A DNA stretch of 34,623 nt from Thermosulfurimonas dismutans. Its GTDB lineage: Bacteria > Desulfobacterota > Thermodesulfobacteria > Thermodesulfobacteriales > Thermodesulfobacteriaceae. The position numbers were made by a program, and so were the translations under genes. This document shows, one piece after another, positions 18,121-28,576 of this stretch. Positions within the stretch are counted from its first letter, which is position 1; each line of letters begins with the position of its first letter. Below the pieces are notes generated by a model. It saw only the letters and a list, made by a program, of their open reading frames with translations, was not told the DNA's origin and did not search any database. The stretch is taken from positions 1-34,623 of the forward strand of contig DRMH01000035.1 of assembly GCA_011322625.1 (NCBI GenBank), written 5' to 3'.

Positions 18121-19024
18121 GCTTTATGCGATGGGCGAGTTCAAGGGCCTTTAAACCCTCCTTCCCGGAAACCGGGGGCGGGGACCCGTTGAGTACGGCC
18201 CGTACGAAGGAGCGCAGTTCCTCGTAGAGGGGATCCGCCTGGGGAAAACTCAATTCCTCCGGGTGGAGATGCCCCTCTTCATCCATGCGCACCCAGAAAA
18301 AACGACGATTCAGGGTGTCGGCGGAAAAATATCCTCCTTTTTCGAAGACCCGGAATCGCCGTTGAGGAGAAAGAGAGATCCGACTGGCGGTCAGATTGGC
18401 GGAAAGTCCGTTTTCGAAGACGAGACGCACGCTGGCAATATCCAGCCTGGGAGAGAGCACCGGGGCCCCGGCGGCAAGCAGGGCCTTTACCCTCTGGCCC
18501 GGGTTCAGGGCCAGGAGAAGGTCCAGGTCGTGGATCATGAGATCCAGGATTACGTCCACGTCCAGGGCCCGGGGGGAGAAAGGCGAGAGGCGATGGGCCT
18601 CCACGAAAAGGGGATGTTTAACCCTCTGGAGCAGGGCCTTCACCGAGGGCTGGAACCGTTCGATATGTCCTACCTGAAGGATGACCCCGGTTTTTTCGGC
18701 CAGCTCTACCAGTTCGGCCGCGGTTTCCGGATGTTCGGTAAGGGGTTTTTCCACGAAGAGATGTTTCCCGGCGGCCAGCCCCTCCCGGGCGATGCGGTAA
18801 TGGGTTACCGTGGGGGTAACCACTGAGAGGGCGTCGGCCCGGGGCAAAAGCTCCCGAAAGTCCGTGGTCCAGAAGATGCCGTATTTTTCTCCGGCCTGGC
18901 GGGCCCGTTCCTCTACGATATCCGCCACCCCTACCAGCTGGGCCTCGGGCATGCGGGCGAATTTTTCCACATGGAACCGGCCCAGATGCCCGATCCCGAT
19001 CACCGCCACCCGCACTCTTCTCAC
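18065..19024 (-). CDS. Gfo/Idh/MocA-family oxidoreductase
   Basis: VRRVRVAVIGIGHLGRFHVEKFARMPEAQLVGVADI Rossmann start; HLFVEKPLTEHPETAAELVELAEKTG. GTG start at 19024 overlaps the lpxI stop (GTGA); the longer ORF-track N-terminus lies inside lpxI and is rejected. Confidence 0.9.
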   Translation of the reverse strand: MRRVRVAVIGIGHLGRFHVEKFARMPEAQLVGVADIVEERARQAGEKYGIFWTTDFRELLPRADALSVVTPTVTHYRIAREGLAAGKHLFVEKPLTEHPETAAELVELAEKTGVILQVGHIERFQPSVKALLQRVKHPLFVEAHRLSPFSPRALDVDVILDLMIHDLDLLLALNPGQRVKALLAAGAPVLSPRLDIASVRLVFENGLSANLTASRISLSPQRRFRVFEKGGYFSADTLNRRFFWVRMDEEGHLHPEELSFPQADPLYEELRSFVRAVLNGSPPPVSGKEGLKALELAHRIKLEIEEHLRQHRGALLEDR

Positions 19025-19827
19025 GCTACCCCCAGGATGCTTATTCCGGCCTCCTCGGCCAGTTTTATGGCTTCCTCCCGCTCGAAGAAAAGGCTCTTTC
19101 CGGCCTCCAGGGCCAGCACCCGGGCCCCGGCCTCGCGCATGACCCGCACCGTTTCCGCCCCGGCGGCGGGAAGATCCAGACGCGGATCCTGCGTGGGTTT
19201 TAAGATCTTTACCACCACCCCTCCCGGGCGTAAACGCCCGGCCCGGCGAATGGTCTCGTCCGTTCCCTCCATGGCCTCCACCGCCACCACCATCCGGTCC
19301 TTCACCACCACGCACTGACCGATATCCAGTTCACCCACCTTTCGGGCCACCGCAAGGCCGAAGCGGATATCCTCCCATTCCTCCCGGCTGGGTCGGCGCC
19401 GGGTGAGTACCCCCTCCGGGGTGAGGAGCTCGGGTAGTTTATCCGCCGGAGAGATCACCCGAAACCCCTCCTTTTCGAACTCCGCACATACGGCCCGCAG
19501 GATGGCGTCGTCGTTGCGCTGGGAAAGCTTGCGCCAGAGAAGAAGGGCCCGAAGATCCGGGAAGGCCTCCCGCAGGGCCCGGGGTTTCTCTATCTTCCCC
19601 AGAAAGGTTATCTCCTCCACCCCGGCCTGGCGAAAGGTGGCCAGAAGTTTTCCGAATTGACCCAGCCGCAGACGGACCACCCGGGCTCCGGCTGCGGCCA
19701 GCCTTTCCGCCTGTCGATCGGAAAAGGTGACCGCCAGAACCGGCTCCCTGGAGACCATTCGGCCCACAAAATAAACCGGAGCCTTTCCTTCCCCGGCTAC
19801 CAGGCCCAGAGGTGTCTTCGGGGACAT
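19021..19827 (-). CDS. lpxI: UDP-2,3-diacylglucosamine diphosphatase LpxI (DUF1009)
   Basis: LGLVAGEGKAPVYFVGR, ITFLGKIEKPRAL, NDDAILRAVCAEFEKEG, VVVAVEAMEGTDETIRRAG, VVKILKPTQDPRLDLPAAG. Confidence 0.92.
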   Translation of the reverse strand: MSPKTPLGLVAGEGKAPVYFVGRMVSREPVLAVTFSDRQAERLAAAGARVVRLRLGQFGKLLATFRQAGVEEITFLGKIEKPRALREAFPDLRALLLWRKLSQRNDDAILRAVCAEFEKEGFRVISPADKLPELLTPEGVLTRRRPSREEWEDIRFGLAVARKVGELDIGQCVVVKDRMVVAVEAMEGTDETIRRAGRLRPGGVVVKILKPTQDPRLDLPAAGAETVRVMREAGARVLALEAGKSLFFEREEAIKLAEEAGISILGVA

Positions 19828-19833
19828 GATCTT

Positions 19834-20643
19834 CTAGAAGGCTTCTTCCCCTTCAAAGGGTTTGCGGCGCATGATCCCCTGCCGGGAGGGATTCTCCAGA
19901 AACCGGATGAACTCCTCCACCTGGGGATCTCCGGGAAAGGCATCCCGCAGTTCCTCCAGCACCTCGGAGATCCGACCCGGACCGTCCAGAAAGATCCCCA
20001 GGGCCTGGGACAGGCGGCGAATGGTGTCCTTGCTGAACCCCGCCCGGCGCAGTCCTACCAGATTGAGCCCCTGAATCTTGGCCGGGATGCCGAAGACCTT
20101 GACAAAGGGAGGGACATCCTTGTCCACCCCGCTCATGGCGCTTACAAAGGCATAGGAACCTATCCGGCAGAACTGGTGGGCGGCGGAAAGCCCCCCGAAG
20201 ACCACCCTGTGTCCCACCCTTACGTGCCCCCCCAGGGTGGCCCCGTTGGCCATGATAACCTCGTCGCCCAGAGAACAGTCGTGGGCGATGTGGACATAGG
20301 CCATGAGCAGGCAGCGATGTCCCACCCGGGTGACCCCTTCCTCCAGGGCCGTGCCCCGGTGAATGGTGACGAATTCCCGAATGATGTTTTCGTTGCCGAT
20401 TTCCACCCAGGATTCCTCTCCCCTGTAGGCCAGATGCTGGGGATCGGTGCCGATGATGGCATGGTGGTGAATCACGTTCCTTTCCCCGATCCGGGTGTTT
20501 CTTTCGATCACCACGTGGGCCCCGATACGGGTCCCTCGACCGATAAAGACCCGGGGACCGATGACCGCGTAAGGCCCGATCTCTACCTCCTCCTCGATTT
20601 CCGCCGAGGGGTCCACCAGAGCTGTGGGATGGATCTTAGGCAT
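19834..20643 (-). CDS. lpxA: Acyl-ACP--UDP-N-acetylglucosamine O-acyltransferase
   Basis: Left-handed beta-helix hexapeptides; IHPTALVDPSAEI, GTDPQHLAYRGEES, REFVTIHRGT, YVHIAHDCSLGD, AAHQFCRIGSYAFV. Confidence 0.95.
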   Translation of the reverse strand: MPKIHPTALVDPSAEIEEEVEIGPYAVIGPRVFIGRGTRIGAHVVIERNTRIGERNVIHHHAIIGTDPQHLAYRGEESWVEIGNENIIREFVTIHRGTALEEGVTRVGHRCLLMAYVHIAHDCSLGDEVIMANGATLGGHVRVGHRVVFGGLSAAHQFCRIGSYAFVSAMSGVDKDVPPFVKVFGIPAKIQGLNLVGLRRAGFSKDTIRRLSQALGIFLDGPGRISEVLEELRDAFPGDPQVEEFIRFLENPSRQGIMRRKPFEGEEAF

Positions 20644-21091
20644 TTTCCTCCTCCACCATGGCTGCGGTAATTTCGGCTTCAGCTGCGAGTTTTCCGTTCA
20701 CCGTGGCCCGGGCGGTGCTTTTGATAACGTGCCCCCGGCGCTTAAACCCTTCGGCCTCGATCACCAGGGTATCTCCGGGCAGGACCGGACGCCGGAAACG
20801 GGCCCGGTCGATACCGGCGAAGACGAAGAGCTTGTCCCGGCAGTCCTCCATGACCACTTTGATGTAGATACCCCCGGTCTGGGCCATGGCCTCGATGATA
20901 AGGACTCCCGGCATGATGGGATTTCCCGGGAAATGGCCCAAGAAAAAGGGTTCGTTGTGGCTGACGTTCTTCACCGCCCGGATGTAGGCCCGTTCCGGGT
21001 CGATTTCTTCCACCCGATCCACCAGTAAAAAGGGATACCGATGAGGAAGAAGGGTCAGGATCCGTCTGGCTTCCAGGTTAAGGATTTTCAC
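20636..21091 (-). CDS. fabZ: 3-hydroxyacyl-[ACP] dehydratase FabZ
   Basis: [40 protein letters not shown]. Confidence 0.96.
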   Translation of the reverse strand: MKILNLEARRILTLLPHRYPFLLVDRVEEIDPERAYIRAVKNVSHNEPFFLGHFPGNPIMPGVLIIEAMAQTGGIYIKVVMEDCRDKLFVFAGIDRARFRRPVLPGDTLVIEAEGFKRRGHVIKSTARATVNGKLAAEAEITAAMVEEENA

Positions 21092-22133
21092 CTTTTCCTC
21101 CCGGGGATTTTTTCCACTTAAGCCAATCCTTTACCATATCCGGCAGGCGGGCGAAAGCCACCGCGGCCTTACGCCACACCCGAGCCGGTATGGCCGGAAT
21201 TCCGGCCACCTCTTCGCCCGGAGCGATCCGTCCGGAGATACCGGACTTGGCCGCCACCCTGGCTCCTTCTCCTATCTCCGCTCCCGGGGCCACCCCCACC
21301 TGCCCGCCCATCATTACAAAACGTCCCAATCGGGCGTGACCGCCGAGCCCGCACTGGGCCACGATGATCGCCCCCTCCCCGATCTCCACGTTGTGTCCCA
21401 CCTGGGTGAGGTTATCGATCTTGGTGCCGGCCCCGATGCGGGTGGCCCCGAAGGTGCCCCGATCCACGCAGGAGTTAGCCCCGATCTCCACCTCCGGCCC
21501 AATCTCCACGGTGCCGAAATGAGGAATCTTGAGGTGCCGGAGCCCCTCCGGGCCGAACTCCTGGGCGTAGCCGAAGCCGTCGGCCCCGATCACCGTTCCG
21601 GCGTGAAGCACCACCCCTTCGGAAAGCTTCACCCCGGGATAGAGCACCACATAGGGGTAGAGCACACACCTTTCCCCTATCTCCGCCCCGGCCCCCACGA
21701 AGACACCGGGATAAAGCACACTTTGCCTTCCGATTCTCGCCCCGCGGCCCACATAGACCCAGGGACCTATGGAGACCCTCTCGCCGATTTCAGCCCCTTC
21801 CTCGATCACCGCAAGGGGGCTTATGCCCGGGGCCGGATGCGCGGGCTGCCAGAAAAGCCCGGCGATACGGGCAAGTGCCGCCCGTACGTTCTTACAAAGG
21901 ATCAGACTCTTTTCGCCGGGAAGTTCCCCTTCGAGTTCCGGAGGGGCAAGAAGGGCCCTTGCCCGGGTTTTCCTTGCAGCCTTAAGATGAGCCCGGGACT
22001 CCACGAAACTGAGTTCCTCCTCCCGGGCCAGCTCCAGCGAGGAGACCCCTCGCACCTCCAGATCCGGCCCCCAGAGTTCTCCCTGGACCCTCTTTGCCAG
22101 TTCGGAAAGACGATGGGTTGTTTCTTTTTTCAC
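21078..22133 (-). CDS. lpxD: UDP-3-O-acylglucosamine N-acyltransferase
   Basis: N-terminal LpxD domain then hexapeptide repeats; VIGADGFGYAQE, HFGTVEIGPEVEIGANSCVDRGTFGATRIGAGTKIDNLTQVGHNVEIG. Confidence 0.95.
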   Translation of the reverse strand: MKKETTHRLSELAKRVQGELWGPDLEVRGVSSLELAREEELSFVESRAHLKAARKTRARALLAPPELEGELPGEKSLILCKNVRAALARIAGLFWQPAHPAPGISPLAVIEEGAEIGERVSIGPWVYVGRGARIGRQSVLYPGVFVGAGAEIGERCVLYPYVVLYPGVKLSEGVVLHAGTVIGADGFGYAQEFGPEGLRHLKIPHFGTVEIGPEVEIGANSCVDRGTFGATRIGAGTKIDNLTQVGHNVEIGEGAIIVAQCGLGGHARLGRFVMMGGQVGVAPGAEIGEGARVAAKSGISGRIAPGEEVAGIPAIPARVWRKAAVAFARLPDMVKDWLKWKKSPGGKGENP

Positions 22134-22243
22134 CCTCTCCCCCGGCCGTAAAGACGATCTTTCCCGGGAGGTCCGCCGAGATTTTTGGTGCCTGCCGGGT
22201 TTAATCTAATTTATATCTCCGTCCCTGTAAATCGACTCCGGGG

Positions 22244-22259
22244 CTTGGCGAAGGCCAAG
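22244..22259 (+). promoter_or_regulatory. Short hairpin CTTGGC-GAAG-GCCAAG in the alaS 5' leader
   Basis: Perfect 6-bp stem with a 4-nt loop located 48 bp upstream of the likely alaS ATG (22307). Confidence 0.3.
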
Positions 22260-22306
22260 GAAAAGGGTAGTTTGTGATTCCGGAAGTCTTCGGGGAGATG
22301 GAACCT

Positions 22307-24946
22307 ATGAAAGGGCGGGAGATTCGGCGTCGATTTCTGGACTATTTTGCCCGCAACGGGCACGAGATCGTGCCCTCAAGTTCCCTGGTCCCGGCAGATG
22401 ACCCCACTCTCCTTTTCACCAACGCGGGTATGGTGCAGTTCAAGCGGGTCTTCCTGGGCGAGGAGGAACGTCCCTATCGGCGGGCGGCCTCCTGTCAGAA
22501 GTGCATGCGGGCCGGAGGCAAACACAACGACCTCGAAAACGTGGGCTATACCGCCCGGCATCACACCTTCTTCGAGATGCTGGGGAACTTCTCCTTCGGC
22601 GATTACTTCAAGGCCGAGGCCATCGCCTATGCCTGGGAGTTTCTGACCCGCGAACTCGGGCTTCCGAAGGAGCGTCTTTACGTCACCGTCTTCCGGGAGG
22701 ACGACGAGGCCGCGGATCTCTGGCAAAAGATCGCCGCGCTCCCGGCAGACCGCATTGTGCGCCTGGGAGAAAAAGACAATTTCTGGGCCATGGGAGACAC
22801 CGGCCCCTGTGGTCCCTGTTCGGAGATCATCTTTGATCAGGGGCCGGAATTCGGTTGCGGCCGGCCGGACTGCGGCCCCGGCTGTGACTGCGACCGTTTC
22901 CTTGAGGTCTGGAACCTGGTCTTCATGCAGTACGAAAGGGACGAGGCCGGAAATCTCCGCCCCCTTCCCAGACCCTCCATCGACACCGGAATGGGACTCG
23001 AGCGTATCACCGCGGTAATGCAGGGAGTGGCAAGCAACTATGACACCGATCTTTTTGCCGGGATCATGGCCGGTATCGCCGAGCTTTCCGGGCGTAAATA
23101 CCAGGAGGGAGGGGAGGTCACCACTGCCTTTCGGGTGATCGCCGATCACCTCCGGGCCGCGGTCTTTCTCATCGCCGACGGCGTGGTGCCCTCCAACGAG
23201 GGCCGGGGCTATGTTTTGCGGCGCATCATAAGACGGGCGGAACGCTTCGGCCGTCTCCTGGGGCTTAACGAGCCTTTCCTTTATCGCCTGGTTTCCCGGG
23301 TGGTGGCGGAGTTCGGGGATTTCTATCCCGAGCTCAGGCGGGCCGAACGGGCCGCGGAAAAGATCCTGGAGATCGAGGAAAGTCGTTTCCTGGAAACCCT
23401 TTCCCGGGGACTTGAGCTCCTGGAGGAGGAACTCAAACGTCTTGCGGCAGCCGGCGAACGCCGGATTCCGGGAGGGGTCATCTTCAAGCTTTACGATACT
23501 TACGGTTTCCCGCAGGACATCGTGCGGGATGTGGCCCTCTCGCGAGGGTTTGACCTGGATCTGGAGGGTTTCGAGCGGGCCATGGCCGAGGCCCGGGAGC
23601 GGAGCCGAAGGGCCTGGAAGGGCGAGCTTGCCCGGGCCCCGGAAACCCTGAAACAGCTCCTGGAGGGGTTGCCGGAGACGTCCTTTACGGGTTACGAGAG
23701 TTTCTCCGCCGAGGCCGAGGTGCTGGCCCTGGTAAAGGGAGAAACCGAGGTCTCCGAGGTTTCGGCCGGGGAGGAGGCCCTGGCCGTCTTTTCCCAGACG
23801 CCTTTTTATCCCGAGGGCGGCGGCCAGGTAGCGGATACCGGGCTGGTTCTGGCCCCGGGGATTTCCGCCGAGGTGCTCGAGGCCCGGCGCTTCGGTCACC
23901 TCATCCTGCACCGGATAAGGTTGCGTTCGGGCCGCCTGGCCAGGGGCCAGAGGGTAAAGCTTGAGGTAACCTCCGACCGCAGGCTTTCCGTGGCCCGACA
24001 TCACACCGCCACGCATCTCCTGCACGCCGCCCTGCGGAGGGTCCTGGGGGAACACGTGCGCCAGTACGGTTCCCTGGTGGCTCCGGATCGGTTGCGTTTC
24101 GATTTCACCCATTTCGAACCCCTGAGCCGGGAGGAGATCCGGGCGGTGGAGGAACTGGTAAATCGCAAGATCCGCGAGGATCTTGCGGTGGAGGTGCGGG
24201 TCATGCCTCTGCGGGAGGCTCTTTCCCTGGGGGCCATGGCCCTTTTCGGCGAAAAATACGGCGAAAAGGTGCGTGTGGTCCGGATAGGGGATTTTTCCCT
24301 GGAACTCTGCGGAGGGACACACGTTCGGCACACCGGTGAGATCGGGTTCTTCAAGATCCTTTCCGAGGGTAGTGTGGCCGCCGGGGTGCGCCGGGTGGAG
24401 GCTGTGGCCGGGGAGCCGGCCCTGCGCTGGATCTTCGACCTGGAGGACCAACACCTCCGTCTGGCCCGGGCCCTGAAATGTACCCCCCCGGAACTGGAAA
24501 AACAGGTCACCCGTCTCCTCAACCGGCTCCGGGAACTGGAGGAGGAGATAAAACGCCTCAAGAGCGGAAGCCTCCGCCGACAGCTGGAGGAGAAACTCGC
24601 CCAGACCGCGGAGGTGGAGGGGGTAAAGGTGCTTTGCACCGAGGTCCCGGCCCGGGATGCGGCCGAACTGCGAGAGATAGGAGATTTCCTGCGCGATCGG
24701 CTGGGCTCTGGAGTGGTTTTTCTCTATACGGTAAAGGACGGCAAGGTGCAGTTACTTTCCATGGTGACCCGGGACCTTTCCGGAAGGATCCCGGCGGGAA
24801 AACTCCTCCAGGCCGTGGCCCCGGTGGTGGGGGGCAGGGGCGGTGGCCGGCCGGAGATGGCTCAGGGCGGGGGCACCCGTCCCGAGGCGGCAACCCGGCT
24901 GAGGGAGGAGGTCCTCAGCCGGGTGCGTGAATTCCTAAAGGGCTAA
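22307..24946 (+). CDS. alaS: Alanine--tRNA ligase
   Basis: REIRRRFLDYFARNGHEIVPSSSLVPADDPTLLFTNAGMVQFK; HHTATHLLHAALR; ELCGGTHVRHTGEIG; C-terminal GGRGGGRPEMAQGGG. ORF opens at GTG 22274; ATG 22307 has the better SD (GGGGAG). Confidence 0.97.
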   Translation: MKGREIRRRFLDYFARNGHEIVPSSSLVPADDPTLLFTNAGMVQFKRVFLGEEERPYRRAASCQKCMRAGGKHNDLENVGYTARHHTFFEMLGNFSFGDYFKAEAIAYAWEFLTRELGLPKERLYVTVFREDDEAADLWQKIAALPADRIVRLGEKDNFWAMGDTGPCGPCSEIIFDQGPEFGCGRPDCGPGCDCDRFLEVWNLVFMQYERDEAGNLRPLPRPSIDTGMGLERITAVMQGVASNYDTDLFAGIMAGIAELSGRKYQEGGEVTTAFRVIADHLRAAVFLIADGVVPSNEGRGYVLRRIIRRAERFGRLLGLNEPFLYRLVSRVVAEFGDFYPELRRAERAAEKILEIEESRFLETLSRGLELLEEELKRLAAAGERRIPGGVIFKLYDTYGFPQDIVRDVALSRGFDLDLEGFERAMAEARERSRRAWKGELARAPETLKQLLEGLPETSFTGYESFSAEAEVLALVKGETEVSEVSAGEEALAVFSQTPFYPEGGGQVADTGLVLAPGISAEVLEARRFGHLILHRIRLRSGRLARGQRVKLEVTSDRRLSVARHHTATHLLHAALRRVLGEHVRQYGSLVAPDRLRFDFTHFEPLSREEIRAVEELVNRKIREDLAVEVRVMPLREALSLGAMALFGEKYGEKVRVVRIGDFSLELCGGTHVRHTGEIGFFKILSEGSVAAGVRRVEAVAGEPALRWIFDLEDQHLRLARALKCTPPELEKQVTRLLNRLRELEEEIKRLKSGSLRRQLEEKLAQTAEVEGVKVLCTEVPARDAAELREIGDFLRDRLGSGVVFLYTVKDGKVQLLSMVTRDLSGRIPAGKLLQAVAPVVGGRGGGRPEMAQGGGTRPEAATRLREEVLSRVREFLKG

Positions 24947-25225
24947 AAGCCGTTTAAGTTTCCTGGCCGCTCGAAAGCGTATCCTACGCCGGGGAGGAAG
25001 TTTGAGGACCGCTCCGGAACGGAAATCGTAGCCCCTAGCCGAGGGGCTTTCCACCGTCTCCAGGGTCCCGAATCCGGTAAGCCGGATCTTTCGATCGGAC
25101 CGAAGGTGTCTTTCCATCAGGGAAAACAGGGCCTCAAGGGCGGTATGCACCTGGGCCGGAGACCACCTTTCCCCCCGCGAGGCCAGCCGTTCCCGCAGTC
25201 TCTTCTCCAGTTCCTTGCGGGTCAT
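24935..25225 (-). CDS. HU/IHF-family DNA-binding protein, divergent
   Basis: MTRKELEKRLRERLA...LMERHLRSDRKIRLTGFGTLETVESPSARGYDFRSGAVLKLPPRRRIRFRAARKLKRLL aligns along its length with HU, but the RNPxTG motif is replaced by YDFRSG. Confidence 0.85.
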   Translation of the reverse strand: MTRKELEKRLRERLASRGERWSPAQVHTALEALFSLMERHLRSDRKIRLTGFGTLETVESPSARGYDFRSGAVLKLPPRRRIRFRAARKLKRLLAL

Positions 25226-25240
25226 GTTCCGATTCCGACC

Positions 25241-27491
<2,251 letters not shown>

Positions 27492-27492
<1 letters not shown>

Positions 27493-28517
27493 CAGTGCTC
27501 CTTCCGGGGTTCGGCTTCCTCCACGGGAAGGCCGGCCATTTCCCGGATACGCGCCTCTATTTCCCGGGCCAGTTCGGGTTTTTCCCGCAAAAGGCGCCTT
27601 ACGTTCTCCCTTCCCTGGGCCAGGCGTTCACCGCCGTAGGAAAACCACGATCCGCTCTTCTCGATGAGGCCCATGGCCACACCCAGATCCAGGATCTCGC
27701 CCTCTCTGGAGATGCCCTCTCCGTAAAGGATATCGAATTCCGCTTCCCGGAAAGGAGGAGCCAGTTTGTTTTTGACCACCTTGACCCGGGTGCGGTTTCC
27801 GATCTGGTCCGTCCCCTCTTTTACCTGGCCGATGCGCCGGATGTCCAGACGCAGCGTGGAATAGAATTTGAGGGCCATGCCCCCGGTGGTGGTTTCCTGC
27901 GGGCCGTAGCCGAACCCCCCGATTTTCATGCGGGTCTGGTTGATGAAGATCACCGCGGTATCGGTTTTTCCGATCACCGCCGTGAGCTTGCGCATGGCCT
28001 TGGACATGAGCCGGGCCTGAAGCCCCACCTGCTGTTCATCCATGTTTCCCTCCAGTTCCGCCGCCGGGACCAGGGCCGCCACCGAATCCACCACAATCAC
28101 ATCCACCCCTCCGCTCCGGGCCAGCACCTCCGCGATCTCCAGGGCCTGTTCGCCGGTGTCCGGCTGGCTGATGAGCAGATCATCCACGTTTACTCCCAGT
28201 TTCTCCGCATAGTGGACATCCAGGGCGTGTTCGGCGTCGATGAAGGCCGCCACTCCGCCCCGCTTCTGGGCCTCGGCCACTATGTGCAGGGCCAGCGTGG
28301 TCTTACCCGAGGATTCCTGCCCGAAGATCTCCGTGATGCGCCCCCGGGGAATACCCCCGATGCCTGTGGCGATGTCCAGGGAGAGCGAACCCGAGGGAAT
28401 AGCCCGGGCCTCGATGTGGCGATTCTTTTCCCCCAGGCGCATGATAGCCCCTTTACCGAACTGGCGTTCGAGCTGGGCTATGGCCGCTTCTACCGCCTTT
28501 TTCTTATCCAGAGCCAT
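27492..28517 (-). CDS. recA: Recombinase RecA
   Basis: [70 protein letters not shown]. Confidence 0.98.
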
Positions 28518-28549
28518 ATTCTCCTCCCGCGGGTTTTCGAGGATATTTT

Positions 28550-28576
28550 AGCATGTTTATAATTAAAAAGCATGCT
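28550..28576. promoter_or_regulatory. recA/recN divergent promoter region with inverted repeat AGCATG-N15-CATGCT and a recN -10 TATAAT at 28558-28563
   Basis: Directly read; only 54 bp separate the two divergent start codons. Confidence 0.5.

Noticed and set aside
18065-19315. Full 416-aa length of the Gfo/Idh ORF
   Set aside because: The first ~97 residues lie inside lpxI and are low-complexity; the Rossmann start indicates GTG at 19024.
22376-24454. 692-aa minus-strand ORF opposite alaS
   Set aside because: Antisense shadow of alaS; no recognisable domain.
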